7,138 bases of DNA from Propionibacteriaceae bacterium AM104-82 (GTDB lineage Bacteria > Actinomycetota > Actinomycetes > Propionibacteriales > Propionibacteriaceae), in assembly GCA_027658995.1 (NCBI GenBank), contig JAQDQK010000041.1:1-7138 (forward strand), in the 5' to 3' direction. The position numbers and the translations under genes are program-made. Numbering within the stretch: the first letter of the stretch is position 1; each line of letters starts with the position of its first letter. The notes beneath the pieces were generated by a model that worked only from the letters and a program-made list of their open reading frames with translations, searched no databases and was not told the origin of the DNA. Shown one piece after another: positions 1 to 7,089 of the stretch.

Positions 1-58
1 ATGAGAGGGGTCAATTTTCGATCGGCAACAGGGGGTCAGTTTTCGTCCGGCGTTGACA
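1..58. mobile_element. Outer end of an IS21-type insertion sequence (body off the left edge)
   Basis: Read on the minus strand, this end starts TGTCAACGCCGG and continues into two copies of a CGAAAAnTGACCCC-like repeat. IS21-family elements have ends that begin TG and finish CA and carry several internal direct repeats, thought to be transposase binding sites, so the outer boundary is placed at the CA of bases 57-58. The istA/istB genes would lie to the left, outside the window. A TGA at 2-4 could be the stop codon of an element gene, but this cannot be tested here. The family call rests on recognising the end pattern alone. The element interrupts the minus-strand reading frame described next. 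Confidence 0.6.
7..51 (+). repeat. Two 20-base direct repeats, spaced 25 bases apart, in the IS end
   Basis: GGGGTCAATTTTCGATCGGC at 7-26 and GGGGTCAGTTTTCGTCCGGC at 32-51 match at 17 of 20 positions. Repeats of this kind near the ends are typical of IS21-family elements and are the likely binding sites of their transposase. Further copies may lie off the left edge. Confidence 0.8.
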
Positions 59-396
59 GAGATTGCTCCCTGAAGCCAGAAGAGCGGCCGTGTTGGTCCA
101 AAGGCCGGAAAGTCGACGCATTCCATCGTGAACCAGCCGGACTCGTGCTCTGACGCGTCGGGTGCGTTCGGCACGCTGAACCAGGCTGTTCGACCCATAG
201 CAACGGTCATGTTGCCCTTCAGCTTTCCGGCCACGATTCGCCCTGCCATTGCGCGGTTCCTTGGGTCGACAGCGAACTGCTGGATTATCGGGTCGCCACT
301 GGCCTTCTTGGAGCTATGGGAGCCGAGAATGCAGGGGGTCTTGAGACTCAACCGCGCAGCACCCACGATGGCACGCACTGAAGCCTCTGGTGTCAT
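59..396 (-). pseudogene. 5' part of an unrecognised gene, cut by the insertion sequence
   Basis: An open minus-strand frame starts at ATG 396. GAGGGGA (404-410) lies 7 bases upstream, an excellent ribosome binding site. GTG at 399 is an in-frame alternative. About 112 codons read before the IS boundary. The residues look like a real soluble protein, with mixed composition and well-spaced aromatic and charged residues. Examples are SLKTPCILGSHSSKKASGDP near residues 18-37 and TAWFSVPNAP, ESGWFTMECVDFP and RPLFWLQGA in the second half. No signal peptide or membrane segment is visible, and I recognise no family. The frame stays open through the IS end to base 1, so any product would carry IS-derived residues at its C-terminus. 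Because the native 3' part is lost or displaced, it is called a disrupted gene. It lies divergent to comEA, about 350 bases away. Confidence 0.6.
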
Positions 397-746
397 CACA
401 ACGTCCCCTCGTGGCCGATCCTCATTCGGGGGCTCCCGTGCTCCCAAAGCGGTCTGACAAGCACGTTAGTTTCGGCCTTCGAAGTGTGTCAAGACGCTTG
501 AGGCTTCCTGCAAGTCGATCGGCGTGACGCGGCCCTCGGGTGGGTCGAGGCCCAACAGGCGAACCACACAGGTCCTGCCTGAGGGACTCCGCCGCGGTCA
601 TGGACGTCTGATGGCCAAGCCGTCGGCGCCGAAAGACCCAGGGAAGTTGACCCGGATCGGAGTCGATCCGCTCGTCGTTGCGTTCAGGCCGTCCACAGGT
701 CGCGCGAACGGTGGGAAGGAAGCGGCGCCGCGGCGAAGAACAGAGC
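397..746. other. Intergenic stretch between the disrupted gene and comEA
   Basis: About 350 bases separate two divergent genes. Open frames exist on both strands, but their translations are rich in Arg, Pro and Ser and have no recognisable domain or ribosome binding site, so I treat them as chance frames of GC-rich DNA. Promoters for both flanking genes should lie here, but I see no convincing -35/-10 pair. No tRNA, riboswitch or clear terminator is visible. Confidence 0.5.
404..410 (-). promoter_or_regulatory. Ribosome binding site of the disrupted gene
   Basis: On the minus strand this reads GAGGGGA, 7 bases before ATG 396. It is the strongest Shine-Dalgarno match in the left part of the window, and it supports that start and the reality of the gene. 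Confidence 0.6.
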
Positions 747-1613
747 ATGGAACGCTTCTCCGAGGTCGCGCGGGCGCGGTTGGCCTACATCAGCGCAGGC
801 CAGCCGACGCTCGGTGGCGCGCGCAGGGCCGCCCGGCAGCCCGAGCAAGCCGGGCAGTCTGGGAAGGCGGAACAGAGCGAACGAGCCGGGGGTGTCGAGC
901 ACATCGAGCGCGCCGACGGACTCTCGGAGGCTGATGCTCCGGCCCCGGAAGGAGTCGGTGGCTCGCCATTCAAGCTTGGCATAGCGCGACCGGTGGTGAC
1001 CGGCAAGCACCTGATCGTGGTCGCACTTCTGTTGGTCGCCGCCGTGGCCGTGACGCTCATCGCGCTCGGCGGGAGCGCCGCGACCGAGGTGCCGCTGCTG
1101 CCCAGCGTCCCGGCCGCACCGACGCCACCTCCCAGCGCCGCGCCCGAGTCGACACCGAGCCCGACGCCCGCGGTGCTGCGGGTGCACGTCGCAGGGGCCG
1201 TCGCCAGCCCCGGCGTGGTGAGGGTGCGCGACGGGACCATCGTGCAGGACGCGATCGCCGCGGCGGGCGGCCTCACCGCCGACGCGGACCCGGCCGACCT
1301 GAACCTCGCGGCACCGGTCACCGACGGGATGCAGATCAGGATCGGCACGACCGGCCACCCCCTCGGAGAGGTCAACGGCACTGCGCCGACCGGAGGCGCC
1401 GGCTCGTCGGCGACACCGGGAGGCCCGCTCGACCTGAACACCGCATCGCAGGCGCAACTCGAGGACCTGCCGGGCGTCGGGCCGGTGATGGCGTCGGCGA
1501 TCATCGCCTGGCGAGAGGAGCACGGCAGGTTCACGGCGGTCGAGGAGTTGCAGGAGATCGACGGCGTCGGCCCGAAGACCTTTCAGCGGTTGGCGCCGTT
1601 GGTGACGACATGA
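747..1613 (+). CDS. comEA: ComEA family competence protein (membrane-anchored DNA receptor)
   Basis: ComEA binds incoming double-stranded DNA outside the cytoplasmic membrane and hands it to the ComEC channel during natural transformation. The 288-residue product has a charged cytoplasmic N-terminal region (about 1-86), one membrane segment (87-109, HLIVVALLLVAAVAVTLIAL) and a Pro/Ala/Ser-rich linker (about 112-142). An SLBB domain follows (about 143-200, starting VLRVHVAGAVASPGVV), then a Gly/Thr/Ser linker and a C-terminal double helix-hairpin-helix DNA-binding domain (228-288). The hairpin motifs are LPGVGPVMASAI and IDGVGPKTFQRL, and the classic LDLNTAS opening is present. ATG 747 is chosen because the codons before it read as basic filler. 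TTG 678 and GTG 711 are in-frame alternatives, and no start has a strong ribosome binding site. The gene overlaps comEC by four bases. Confidence 0.93.
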   Translation: MERFSEVARARLAYISAGQPTLGGARRAARQPEQAGQSGKAEQSERAGGVEHIERADGLSEADAPAPEGVGGSPFKLGIARPVVTGKHLIVVALLLVAAVAVTLIALGGSAATEVPLLPSVPAAPTPPPSAAPESTPSPTPAVLRVHVAGAVASPGVVRVRDGTIVQDAIAAAGGLTADADPADLNLAAPVTDGMQIRIGTTGHPLGEVNGTAPTGGAGSSATPGGPLDLNTASQAQLEDLPGVGPVMASAIIAWREEHGRFTAVEELQEIDGVGPKTFQRLAPLVTT

Positions 1614-3907
1614 AAAACGACTGGCGCCTGCTTCCCGTCGCCGTGGCGGTGTGGGGCTCCAGCCTGATCGTGACCTCCGGGTGGGAGCCGGGCGCGCAGG
1701 CGGGCCTCGCGCTGCTTGCGGGGCTGGGCCTCGTCGCCCTGCTGTGTGTCCGCGCCGGCCGCGGTTGGGCCGCGGTCGTCGTGCTGGTCGTCGTGGTGAC
1801 GGCGCTGACGGCCGGGGCGCGCGTCTGGCAGCGGAACCACTCCGCCGTCGCCGAGGTGGCGGCCGAGCGTGCTGCGGGCACGGCGGAGGTGCGCCTGACC
1901 TCCGAGCCGCTGCGTCGCGCAGAGGTCGTGGTCGCCTCGGCCGACCTCCTGAGCCTGCGGGCCCGGTCCCGGGAGGTGACGACGTCGGTGCCGGTGGTGC
2001 TGTTCGCCACGGGTGAGGTGGGCGAGGCGCTGCTGCGAGCCGAGCCTGGGGCAGTGCATTCCGGCCGGGTCCGGCTGGCGCCAGCCGAGCCGGACGACCC
2101 GGCCGCCGCGCTGCTGAGCGTCCGTGAACTTGGCCCGCGCATCGAGGCGCCGGGGCCGCTCGAGGCGGTCGCCAACGCGATGCGCGCCGGGCTGCGTGAG
2201 GCCGTGTCGCACTCGCTGCCCGATCAGGCCGCTCTGGTTCCCTCGCTCGTGGTGGGTGACACCTCGCGGGTCACCGACCGGATGCGCGAGGACTTCCGCG
2301 CCACCGGGCTCACCCACCTGATGGCGGTCTCCGGGGCGAACCTGTCGCTCCTGGTGGGAGTCCTGGTTCCCACGGTGCGGGTCATCGGGGTGCGCGGTTG
2401 GTGGGTGCGGGGCTGCGCCGTCGCGGGGGTCGGCTTCTTCATCCTGGTCTGCGGGCAGGAGCCCTCGGTGCTTCGGGCCGCCGCGATGGGCCTCGTCGCG
2501 CTGGCCTCCATCGGGTCGGGGCGTGGCAGGCGAAGCATCCGGGCGCTGTGCCTCGCGGTGGCGGTGCTGATCTGGCTCGATCCGTGGCTGTCGCGGTCGG
2601 TCGGCTTCGCGCTGTCGGTGGCCGCCTGCGCAGGGATCGTGCTGCTCGGCCCCCGGTTCCGCGACGCGCTGCTGCGCTGGTGCCCGCGGTGGGTCGCCGA
2701 GGCGGTCGCCGTTTCACTCGCCGCCCAGTTGGCGACCCAGCCGATCGTGACGGCGATCAGCGAACAGGTCTCCGTCGTGGCGGTCGCGACCAACGTGCTG
2801 GCGGCCCCGTTCGTCGGGCCGACCACGGTGCTCGGGCTCCTCGCCGCGGTGCTCAGCCCACTCGGCGCGGTTGCGGCCCCGCCCGGCTGGGCCGCGGGAT
2901 GGTGCAGTCAGCCGATCCTGTGGATCGCCTCGGCCGGCGCGGCGCTTCCGTCGGCCACCTGGGAGTGGAGTTCGACACTCCCCGGCGTCGCCCTTGTGGC
3001 GCTGGCCTCAGGGGCCGTGGCCGTCGTGATGGTCAGGCTGCTCCGTTCTCCGTGGGGCGGGGTCGTCTTCGCGGTGGTCCTGGTGGTCGCCAGCGCGGTC
3101 CGTCCGGTGCCGCTCGGCTGGCCAGGGCAGTGGAGCGTCGCGTTCTGCGACGTGGGGCAGGGGGACGCGACGGCGATCCGCGCCGGTCCGGGTGCCGCGG
3201 TGCTCGTCGACGCCGGTCCTGAGCCTGGCCAGACCTTGGCGTGCCTGGACTCGCTCGGTGTCGACCGGGTGCCGCTGCTGGTCCTCACGCATTATCACGC
3301 CGACCATGTGGGCGGCGCAGAGGAGGTGATCCGACGATTCAAGCCCGCGTTGGTGCTGGTGCGCGATGGAACGGCTCCGGCCTGGCTGGCCGGTGCCGTC
3401 CGACGCTCGGGCGGGCAGGTCCGCACCGCGTTGGAGGGGGAACGGATCGCGCTGGGGGAGGCGCACTGGCTGAGTGCGTCGGTGCCTGCAGCGCCCGTCG
3501 TGTCCGACCCGGAGGGCGAGGGATCGGCGGAGAACGACGCGTCCGTCGTCGGCATTGCCGCCTCAGGCGGGGTCCGGGTGTTGCTGCCGGGCGATGCGGA
3601 GCCCGCAGGCCAGCGCGAGGCGCTGCGCTCGGCCCGCGCCTCGGGGCTGCCCCTGGCGGTCGACGTCCTGAAACTGCCGCACCACGGTTCGGCCAGACAG
3701 GAGCCTCGCTTCTTCGAGGCCTCCAGTGCCCGGTTGGCCGTCGCCAGCGCGGGGGAGGACAACGACTACGGTCACCCGGCGAAGGCGGCCCTTGACCTGG
3801 CGACCGGCTTGGGAATGTCTGTCGCCCGCACCGACACGCAGGGCACCATCGCGCTCGGCCGCAGAGGGGACTCGTTGACGATTGCCCCGATCGTGATCCC
3901 CCGATGA
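1610..3907 (+). CDS. comEC: ComEC/Rec2 DNA-uptake channel protein
   Basis: This polytopic membrane protein carries single-stranded DNA across the cytoplasmic membrane. At 765 residues it is of normal full length. An N-terminal hydrophobic region (about 8-70) leads into an extracytoplasmic OB-like segment (about 85-180). The Competence domain (about 205-480) follows, with many membrane segments and the family signatures LTHLMAVSGANLSLLVG (234-250) and GQEPSVLRAAAMG (282-294). The C-terminal metallo-beta-lactamase-like domain (about 507-760) has DVGQGD (514-519), the metal-binding HYHADH (561-566), PGD (660-662), KLPHHGS (688-694) and DYGHP (719-723), so the putative nuclease site looks intact. 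The start overlaps the comEA stop in ATGA, and no Shine-Dalgarno sequence precedes it. That suggests coupled translation in one operon. The usual downstream partner holA is not seen. Confidence 0.96.
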   Translation: MKNDWRLLPVAVAVWGSSLIVTSGWEPGAQAGLALLAGLGLVALLCVRAGRGWAAVVVLVVVVTALTAGARVWQRNHSAVAEVAAERAAGTAEVRLTSEPLRRAEVVVASADLLSLRARSREVTTSVPVVLFATGEVGEALLRAEPGAVHSGRVRLAPAEPDDPAAALLSVRELGPRIEAPGPLEAVANAMRAGLREAVSHSLPDQAALVPSLVVGDTSRVTDRMREDFRATGLTHLMAVSGANLSLLVGVLVPTVRVIGVRGWWVRGCAVAGVGFFILVCGQEPSVLRAAAMGLVALASIGSGRGRRSIRALCLAVAVLIWLDPWLSRSVGFALSVAACAGIVLLGPRFRDALLRWCPRWVAEAVAVSLAAQLATQPIVTAISEQVSVVAVATNVLAAPFVGPTTVLGLLAAVLSPLGAVAAPPGWAAGWCSQPILWIASAGAALPSATWEWSSTLPGVALVALASGAVAVVMVRLLRSPWGGVVFAVVLVVASAVRPVPLGWPGQWSVAFCDVGQGDATAIRAGPGAAVLVDAGPEPGQTLACLDSLGVDRVPLLVLTHYHADHVGGAEEVIRRFKPALVLVRDGTAPAWLAGAVRRSGGQVRTALEGERIALGEAHWLSASVPAAPVVSDPEGEGSAENDASVVGIAASGGVRVLLPGDAEPAGQREALRSARASGLPLAVDVLKLPHHGSARQEPRFFEASSARLAVASAGEDNDYGHPAKAALDLATGLGMSVARTDTQGTIALGRRGDSLTIAPIVIPR

Positions 3908-3993
3908 CTAGTGAAGACGCCGCGCCGCGCCACACCGTGCGCAGCGTGACAAGAGTCCGTCAACGACCGCGATCTCGGCCTCGACGAGGATGA
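3904..3993 (+). other. Short ATGA-coupled reading frame after comEC, possible gene remnant
   Basis: An ATG at 3904 overlaps the comEC stop as ATGA, the same coupling used between comEA and comEC. It opens a frame of 29 codons beginning MTSEDAAPRHT and ending in an Arg-rich tail at TGA 3991-3993. In many actinobacteria the gene after comEC is holA, so this could be the remaining 5' end of a lost downstream gene. Codon use is only weakly coding-like, and I do not recognise the residues as HolA. A competing minus-strand frame covers the same bases. Chance is quite possible. Confidence 0.2.
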
Positions 3994-4015
3994 TGGCTGG
4001 ATCGCACCAAGCGAG
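3908..4015 (-). other. Possible 3' remnant of a minus-strand gene with a CxxC pair
   Basis: Minus-strand codons from 4015 down to a TAG at 3908-3910 read LAWCDPAIILVEAEIAVVDG and then LLSRCARCGAARRLH. Most third positions are G or C, more so than in the overlapping plus-strand frame, and the CxxC followed by a basic tail resembles the end of a small zinc-binding domain. An in-frame stop lies just upstream at 4016-4018, so at best this is the decayed end of a gene. No start or ribosome binding site is present. Length alone does not exclude chance. Confidence 0.2.
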
Positions 4016-4202
4016 CTATGAGCCCCTGAGACGTTCGCATAGCCCCAGATGCTTTGTCCGTCGACGGCCTGGCACTGAATGTGTTCTCTGATGACGTGGG
4101 TGGACCCGTCAGTGGGGCGCGAGGCTTTTGAGCTTTTCGGCACCAGTTGATTCAACCCATCCACAATCACTCCAAGCAAGACTTGGTGAGATTGCCGTGT
4201 TG
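3911..4202. other. Convergent intergenic stretch between comEC and the ATPase gene
   Basis: About 295 bases separate two genes that point at each other. GC content falls from left to right across the stretch. Apart from the two doubtful short frames listed separately, I see no gene. A stem of TGAC/GTCA plus GGG/CCC lies at 4092-4111, but no T-run follows it directly, so no terminator is called. The stretch may hold the junction between the com locus and accessory DNA. Confidence 0.4.
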
Positions 4203-7022
4203 TCAGTCCCCCTTGCGAAGTTTGTGGGCTCTGTTTGCCCACTTTTCTGCACTCTCATGATCTTCCAAGTCGAGATATATCTCTCCAAGGAAATCGGCGA
4301 ACTCAGGGGTCATCTGACTGCCTGCGGCAGTGGCCCCCATTTCGGCCCAGTGGCGCGCCAAACTGGGACGCTCACGGCCCAAAGTACGAGCGAGATTGAG
4401 CATGCTTTGAGGGTCTCCGGCGTTGGCGGCTCTGAGGTACCAGTCCTGGGCCTCGTCTGTGTTGCCTTGCTCTGAGGCGAGCATTCCTAGCCGGAAGTAT
4501 GCCTCGCGATCAAAGCATTTGGCCGCCTCGATCCACAGGTCCTTGGCCTCTTCAAACTCCTGTCGGAGGTACTGTCCAAGGGCGACTGCGGTCATTGCCT
4601 TGGGTATTCCATGGGCCGCAGATGAGGCGAGCAAACGCCGCGACTCAGTGGGATCACTGTGTTGCTTGACGATACCGAGCATACACATGGCCTGCGGGTC
4701 TTCGAGATCCGCGGCAGCAGAGGTCCAGTGCATCCACCCCGCTTCATCCCCACGCTGCGCCGACAGCTGGGCCAGCATGAGCATGGCATCTGGTTGACCC
4801 TGTTGGGCAGCACGACTCAGCCAATCTTCGGCTTCGACCAGGCGTCCCTCGTGGAAGTAGTAGGCACCGCGCTCAAATTGGCGCTGGGGCGTTACCGTAT
4901 CGTCAAGTTGTGTTCGCAACTCATTCGAGGCTAGCAAGTCGCCTCGCTGCTCAAGATGATGGATTGCGCATCGGAGAGCTGCCACGTGTCCGAACTTCGC
5001 AGCACCAACGACCTGTTCCTCGTGGGTCGCAAACTCATCGGCCGGTAGCTCTTGAAGCCCTGCTACTGCGATCTTGGCTAGTGTGGCCGTGGCCAGTCCT
5101 TCGCGAACGCAGAGCCTGTGCCATCGTCCACCCGGATCTAGGGCTCCCCGCCTTGACAAAACACCGATCAGTGCGTTGGCGCACACTGCCGAACCCGCCC
5201 GAGCCCCGAGCGTCAACCAGTGCTCCGCCTCATCAGGTCGCCCCGAATCGATGAGCAGCGGAGCCGCACTCACCAGAGCCCCGAGCAGTCCATGTTCGGC
5301 TGCCTTCAGTAGCCAGGCGATCTGCTTTTCGGGCTGGTGTCTGTCTCCGAAGAGGATGCTCAGCGAGACTGGACCGTGGGCCTCTCCAGCCAAGAGGGCC
5401 TGCTTGGTCAGCTCTACAGCTTCTTGTTCCTCAAGGCCGCGAAATCTTGGTGAAAGTGCGACTTCGAAAGCTGCGGCTGGCTCACCAAGGGTAAGCGCGC
5501 GCCGCAACCATGTGAACTTTACGGAGGACTCCGGAGTGGAGCGGGCGAGAGCGAGGCATGCATGTCCCCCCAATTGGTTGGCATGCGTCAGCAGGTGCCT
5601 TGAGTCCCAGATCTGATCAGACAGTTTCTCGATGGCAGCATCAAACATTGCAAAGGTTTCTGGTGACGTGCGAGCTCGCTCCAGGATGGCATGCAGTGAC
5701 CCGTGTCCTCCAATAGGATCGGTCGCCCAATCAAATGCAGGAGGGAAGAGGTGATCATGCCACAATTTGGTGGGATGTAGGAATGTGAAGGCCAACTGCA
5801 TCAGTTCAAGAAGCTGTAGTTGTGATGCGCCCTCGCGGTAGATGTGGTGAGCATCGATTGCGGCAATAACTAGGGCTGCCCGCTCAGGGTGCTGCTCGTC
5901 GTGGAAGCCCTGAAGGGTGCGGGCAATGAGCGCATCAACAGCCGCCAAGAGTTCTGGCAGTCGAGCGAACTTCCCGTCCGGAATCCCATGGATGACAGCT
6001 TGGAGTGCTAGATCCATTGGGAGAGAGAGCCTCTCTTCTTCGTTCAACTCGGGTTCGAGGCGAATGGTTGATTCATCAAGCAACTCGAGCAAATGGAGGT
6101 TCGCGCCGAGCCGGGATCCGTCCGGGAACGTGAAGCCCTCGAGTTCAGAGCGCATATTGGCGAGGGTGCTGTCGTGAAGAGTTGCGACGACAAGAAGGCC
6201 TGCGCGGACCGCGTCCGAAAGAGCTTTTGCAGTGAGTTCGACACGAAAATCATGGCGCTGCATATCGTCTATCAAGAGAGTGATGTCCTCTGGCCGGTGG
6301 AGGCCCTCACGCCCACCGTCTGTCTCCACCGATTTCATGACGGCCGCCAACGCGCCCTCGACCGGACGCAACTGCCACAACAGCCTGTGCGGTACATTCC
6401 GTCGCAGAGCCTCGAGCAGGGTGCGTGTCTTGCCCGCCTTTGGGGGCCCCACAATCACGACGAACGCTCCGCCGGAAGAGACACTGAGCCGTTCATCCAG
6501 ATACGCATCGACGTCCCTGGGCGCGTACTCGGGCGTCTTGCCGCCAGTTAGCCATGAGCCTTGCCGAAACCCCTCCCTGAGTCCGTCGGGGGTAGATGCA
6601 TCGTCCACCAACTGGTTGACGGGCCCGCTCAAAACCTCCTCAAGACGGCTCGCCTTTCGGATGTTTGCCTCTGCAGCGCGTGGACTCGCTGCACTAGCTC
6701 TGCGGTCTTTGGCCATCTGCCATGAGTGGTAGAGGCGGTCAACGTCATTCCACTCACCAGCGGCCTCGGGGGCCCCTTGCGCCTGCGCCATCTCGTTCAT
6801 CATGTGGCGGGCCGCTGCCTGGAGGTACTGACTCGAAGGGGGAAAGGTGCCCCTCTTCTGCCAGTTCCCGACATGGTTGCGCTCCACTTTGGGCACCTCA
6901 GAAGCACCGAGGCGCCACGCCTGTGCCTCCAGTTTCTCGGCAAGCCCCTGAAGGCTTGGACCTTCGTGGGCTAGAAGTGCCGTCCACCACGCTGAGATAG
7001 CACTCTTCTGATCCATAGCCAT
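4203..7022 (-). CDS. HTH-like / P-loop NTPase / Sel1-TPR repeat protein (STAND-like sensor ATPase)
   Basis: A 939-residue soluble protein with no signal peptide or membrane segment. An N-terminal helix-turn-helix-like region (about 23-73) contains ERNHVGNWQKRGTFPP, the usual end of an XRE-like fold. The segment EYAPRDVD (165-172) leads into a P-loop NTPase: Walker A GPPKAGKT (192-199), Walker B TLLIDD (248-253) and a probable sensor strand LLVVAT (276-281). A helical region follows. Helical repeats of Sel1/TPR type then fill about 565-625 and 714-939, with echoing units such as WLSRAAQQGQPDAM, WTSAAADLEDPQAM and WYLRAANAGDPQSM. The order resembles actinobacterial sensor ATPases in which repeats detect a ligand and the NTPase acts as a switch. 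No enzymatic effector domain is visible, so transcription control, signalling or defence all remain open. ATG 7022 is chosen for its ribosome binding site. ATG 7016 and ATG 7043 are in-frame alternatives. Confidence 0.88.
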   Translation of the reverse strand: MAMDQKSAISAWWTALLAHEGPSLQGLAEKLEAQAWRLGASEVPKVERNHVGNWQKRGTFPPSSQYLQAAARHMMNEMAQAQGAPEAAGEWNDVDRLYHSWQMAKDRRASAASPRAAEANIRKASRLEEVLSGPVNQLVDDASTPDGLREGFRQGSWLTGGKTPEYAPRDVDAYLDERLSVSSGGAFVVIVGPPKAGKTRTLLEALRRNVPHRLLWQLRPVEGALAAVMKSVETDGGREGLHRPEDITLLIDDMQRHDFRVELTAKALSDAVRAGLLVVATLHDSTLANMRSELEGFTFPDGSRLGANLHLLELLDESTIRLEPELNEEERLSLPMDLALQAVIHGIPDGKFARLPELLAAVDALIARTLQGFHDEQHPERAALVIAAIDAHHIYREGASQLQLLELMQLAFTFLHPTKLWHDHLFPPAFDWATDPIGGHGSLHAILERARTSPETFAMFDAAIEKLSDQIWDSRHLLTHANQLGGHACLALARSTPESSVKFTWLRRALTLGEPAAAFEVALSPRFRGLEEQEAVELTKQALLAGEAHGPVSLSILFGDRHQPEKQIAWLLKAAEHGLLGALVSAAPLLIDSGRPDEAEHWLTLGARAGSAVCANALIGVLSRRGALDPGGRWHRLCVREGLATATLAKIAVAGLQELPADEFATHEEQVVGAAKFGHVAALRCAIHHLEQRGDLLASNELRTQLDDTVTPQRQFERGAYYFHEGRLVEAEDWLSRAAQQGQPDAMLMLAQLSAQRGDEAGWMHWTSAAADLEDPQAMCMLGIVKQHSDPTESRRLLASSAAHGIPKAMTAVALGQYLRQEFEEAKDLWIEAAKCFDREAYFRLGMLASEQGNTDEAQDWYLRAANAGDPQSMLNLARTLGRERPSLARHWAEMGATAAGSQMTPEFADFLGEIYLDLEDHESAEKWANRAHKLRKGD

Positions 7023-7026
7023 GTGA

Positions 7027-7033
7027 CCTTTCC
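7027..7033 (-). promoter_or_regulatory. Ribosome binding site of the sensor-ATPase gene
   Basis: On the minus strand this reads GGAAAGG. It lies 4 bases before ATG 7022 and 10 before ATG 7016, and it overlaps the codons that would follow ATG 7043. It therefore argues for one of the two inner starts. Confidence 0.45.
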
Positions 7034-7089
7034 GACAGAGCATCGCATCGACACATACCCGCCACGCCGACCTCAGGATAAGGGGCTCT

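Noticed and set aside
422..748. Minus-strand open frame of 108 codons upstream of comEA
   Set aside because: It has Arg/Pro-rich composition, no ribosome binding site and no recognisable motif, and it overlaps the start of comEA.
524..934. Plus-strand open frame of 136 codons overlapping the start of comEA
   Set aside because: Its second half is an out-of-frame reading of comEA, and its first half is Arg/Pro-rich with no motif.
684..1534. Long minus-strand open frames antisense to comEA
   Set aside because: They are by-products of the strong G/C third-position bias of comEA. Their translations are Arg/Pro/Ala-rich, with no domain and no ribosome binding site.
2398..3222. Long plus-strand open frame of 274 codons inside comEC, in another frame
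   Set aside because: It is Arg/Gly-rich filler in an alternative frame. The comEC frame carries clear family motifs across the whole stretch.
4092..4111. Hairpin with a TGAC/GTCA and GGG/CCC stem, possible terminator
   Set aside because: The stem contains a two-base bulge, and no T-run follows on either strand, so it does not qualify as an intrinsic terminator.
3772..4242. Minus-strand open frame of 156 codons across the comEC 3' end and the ATPase gene end
   Set aside because: It overlaps real coding sequence at both ends and has no domain or clear ribosome binding site. Only the intergenic part might hold a remnant, and that is better seen in another frame.
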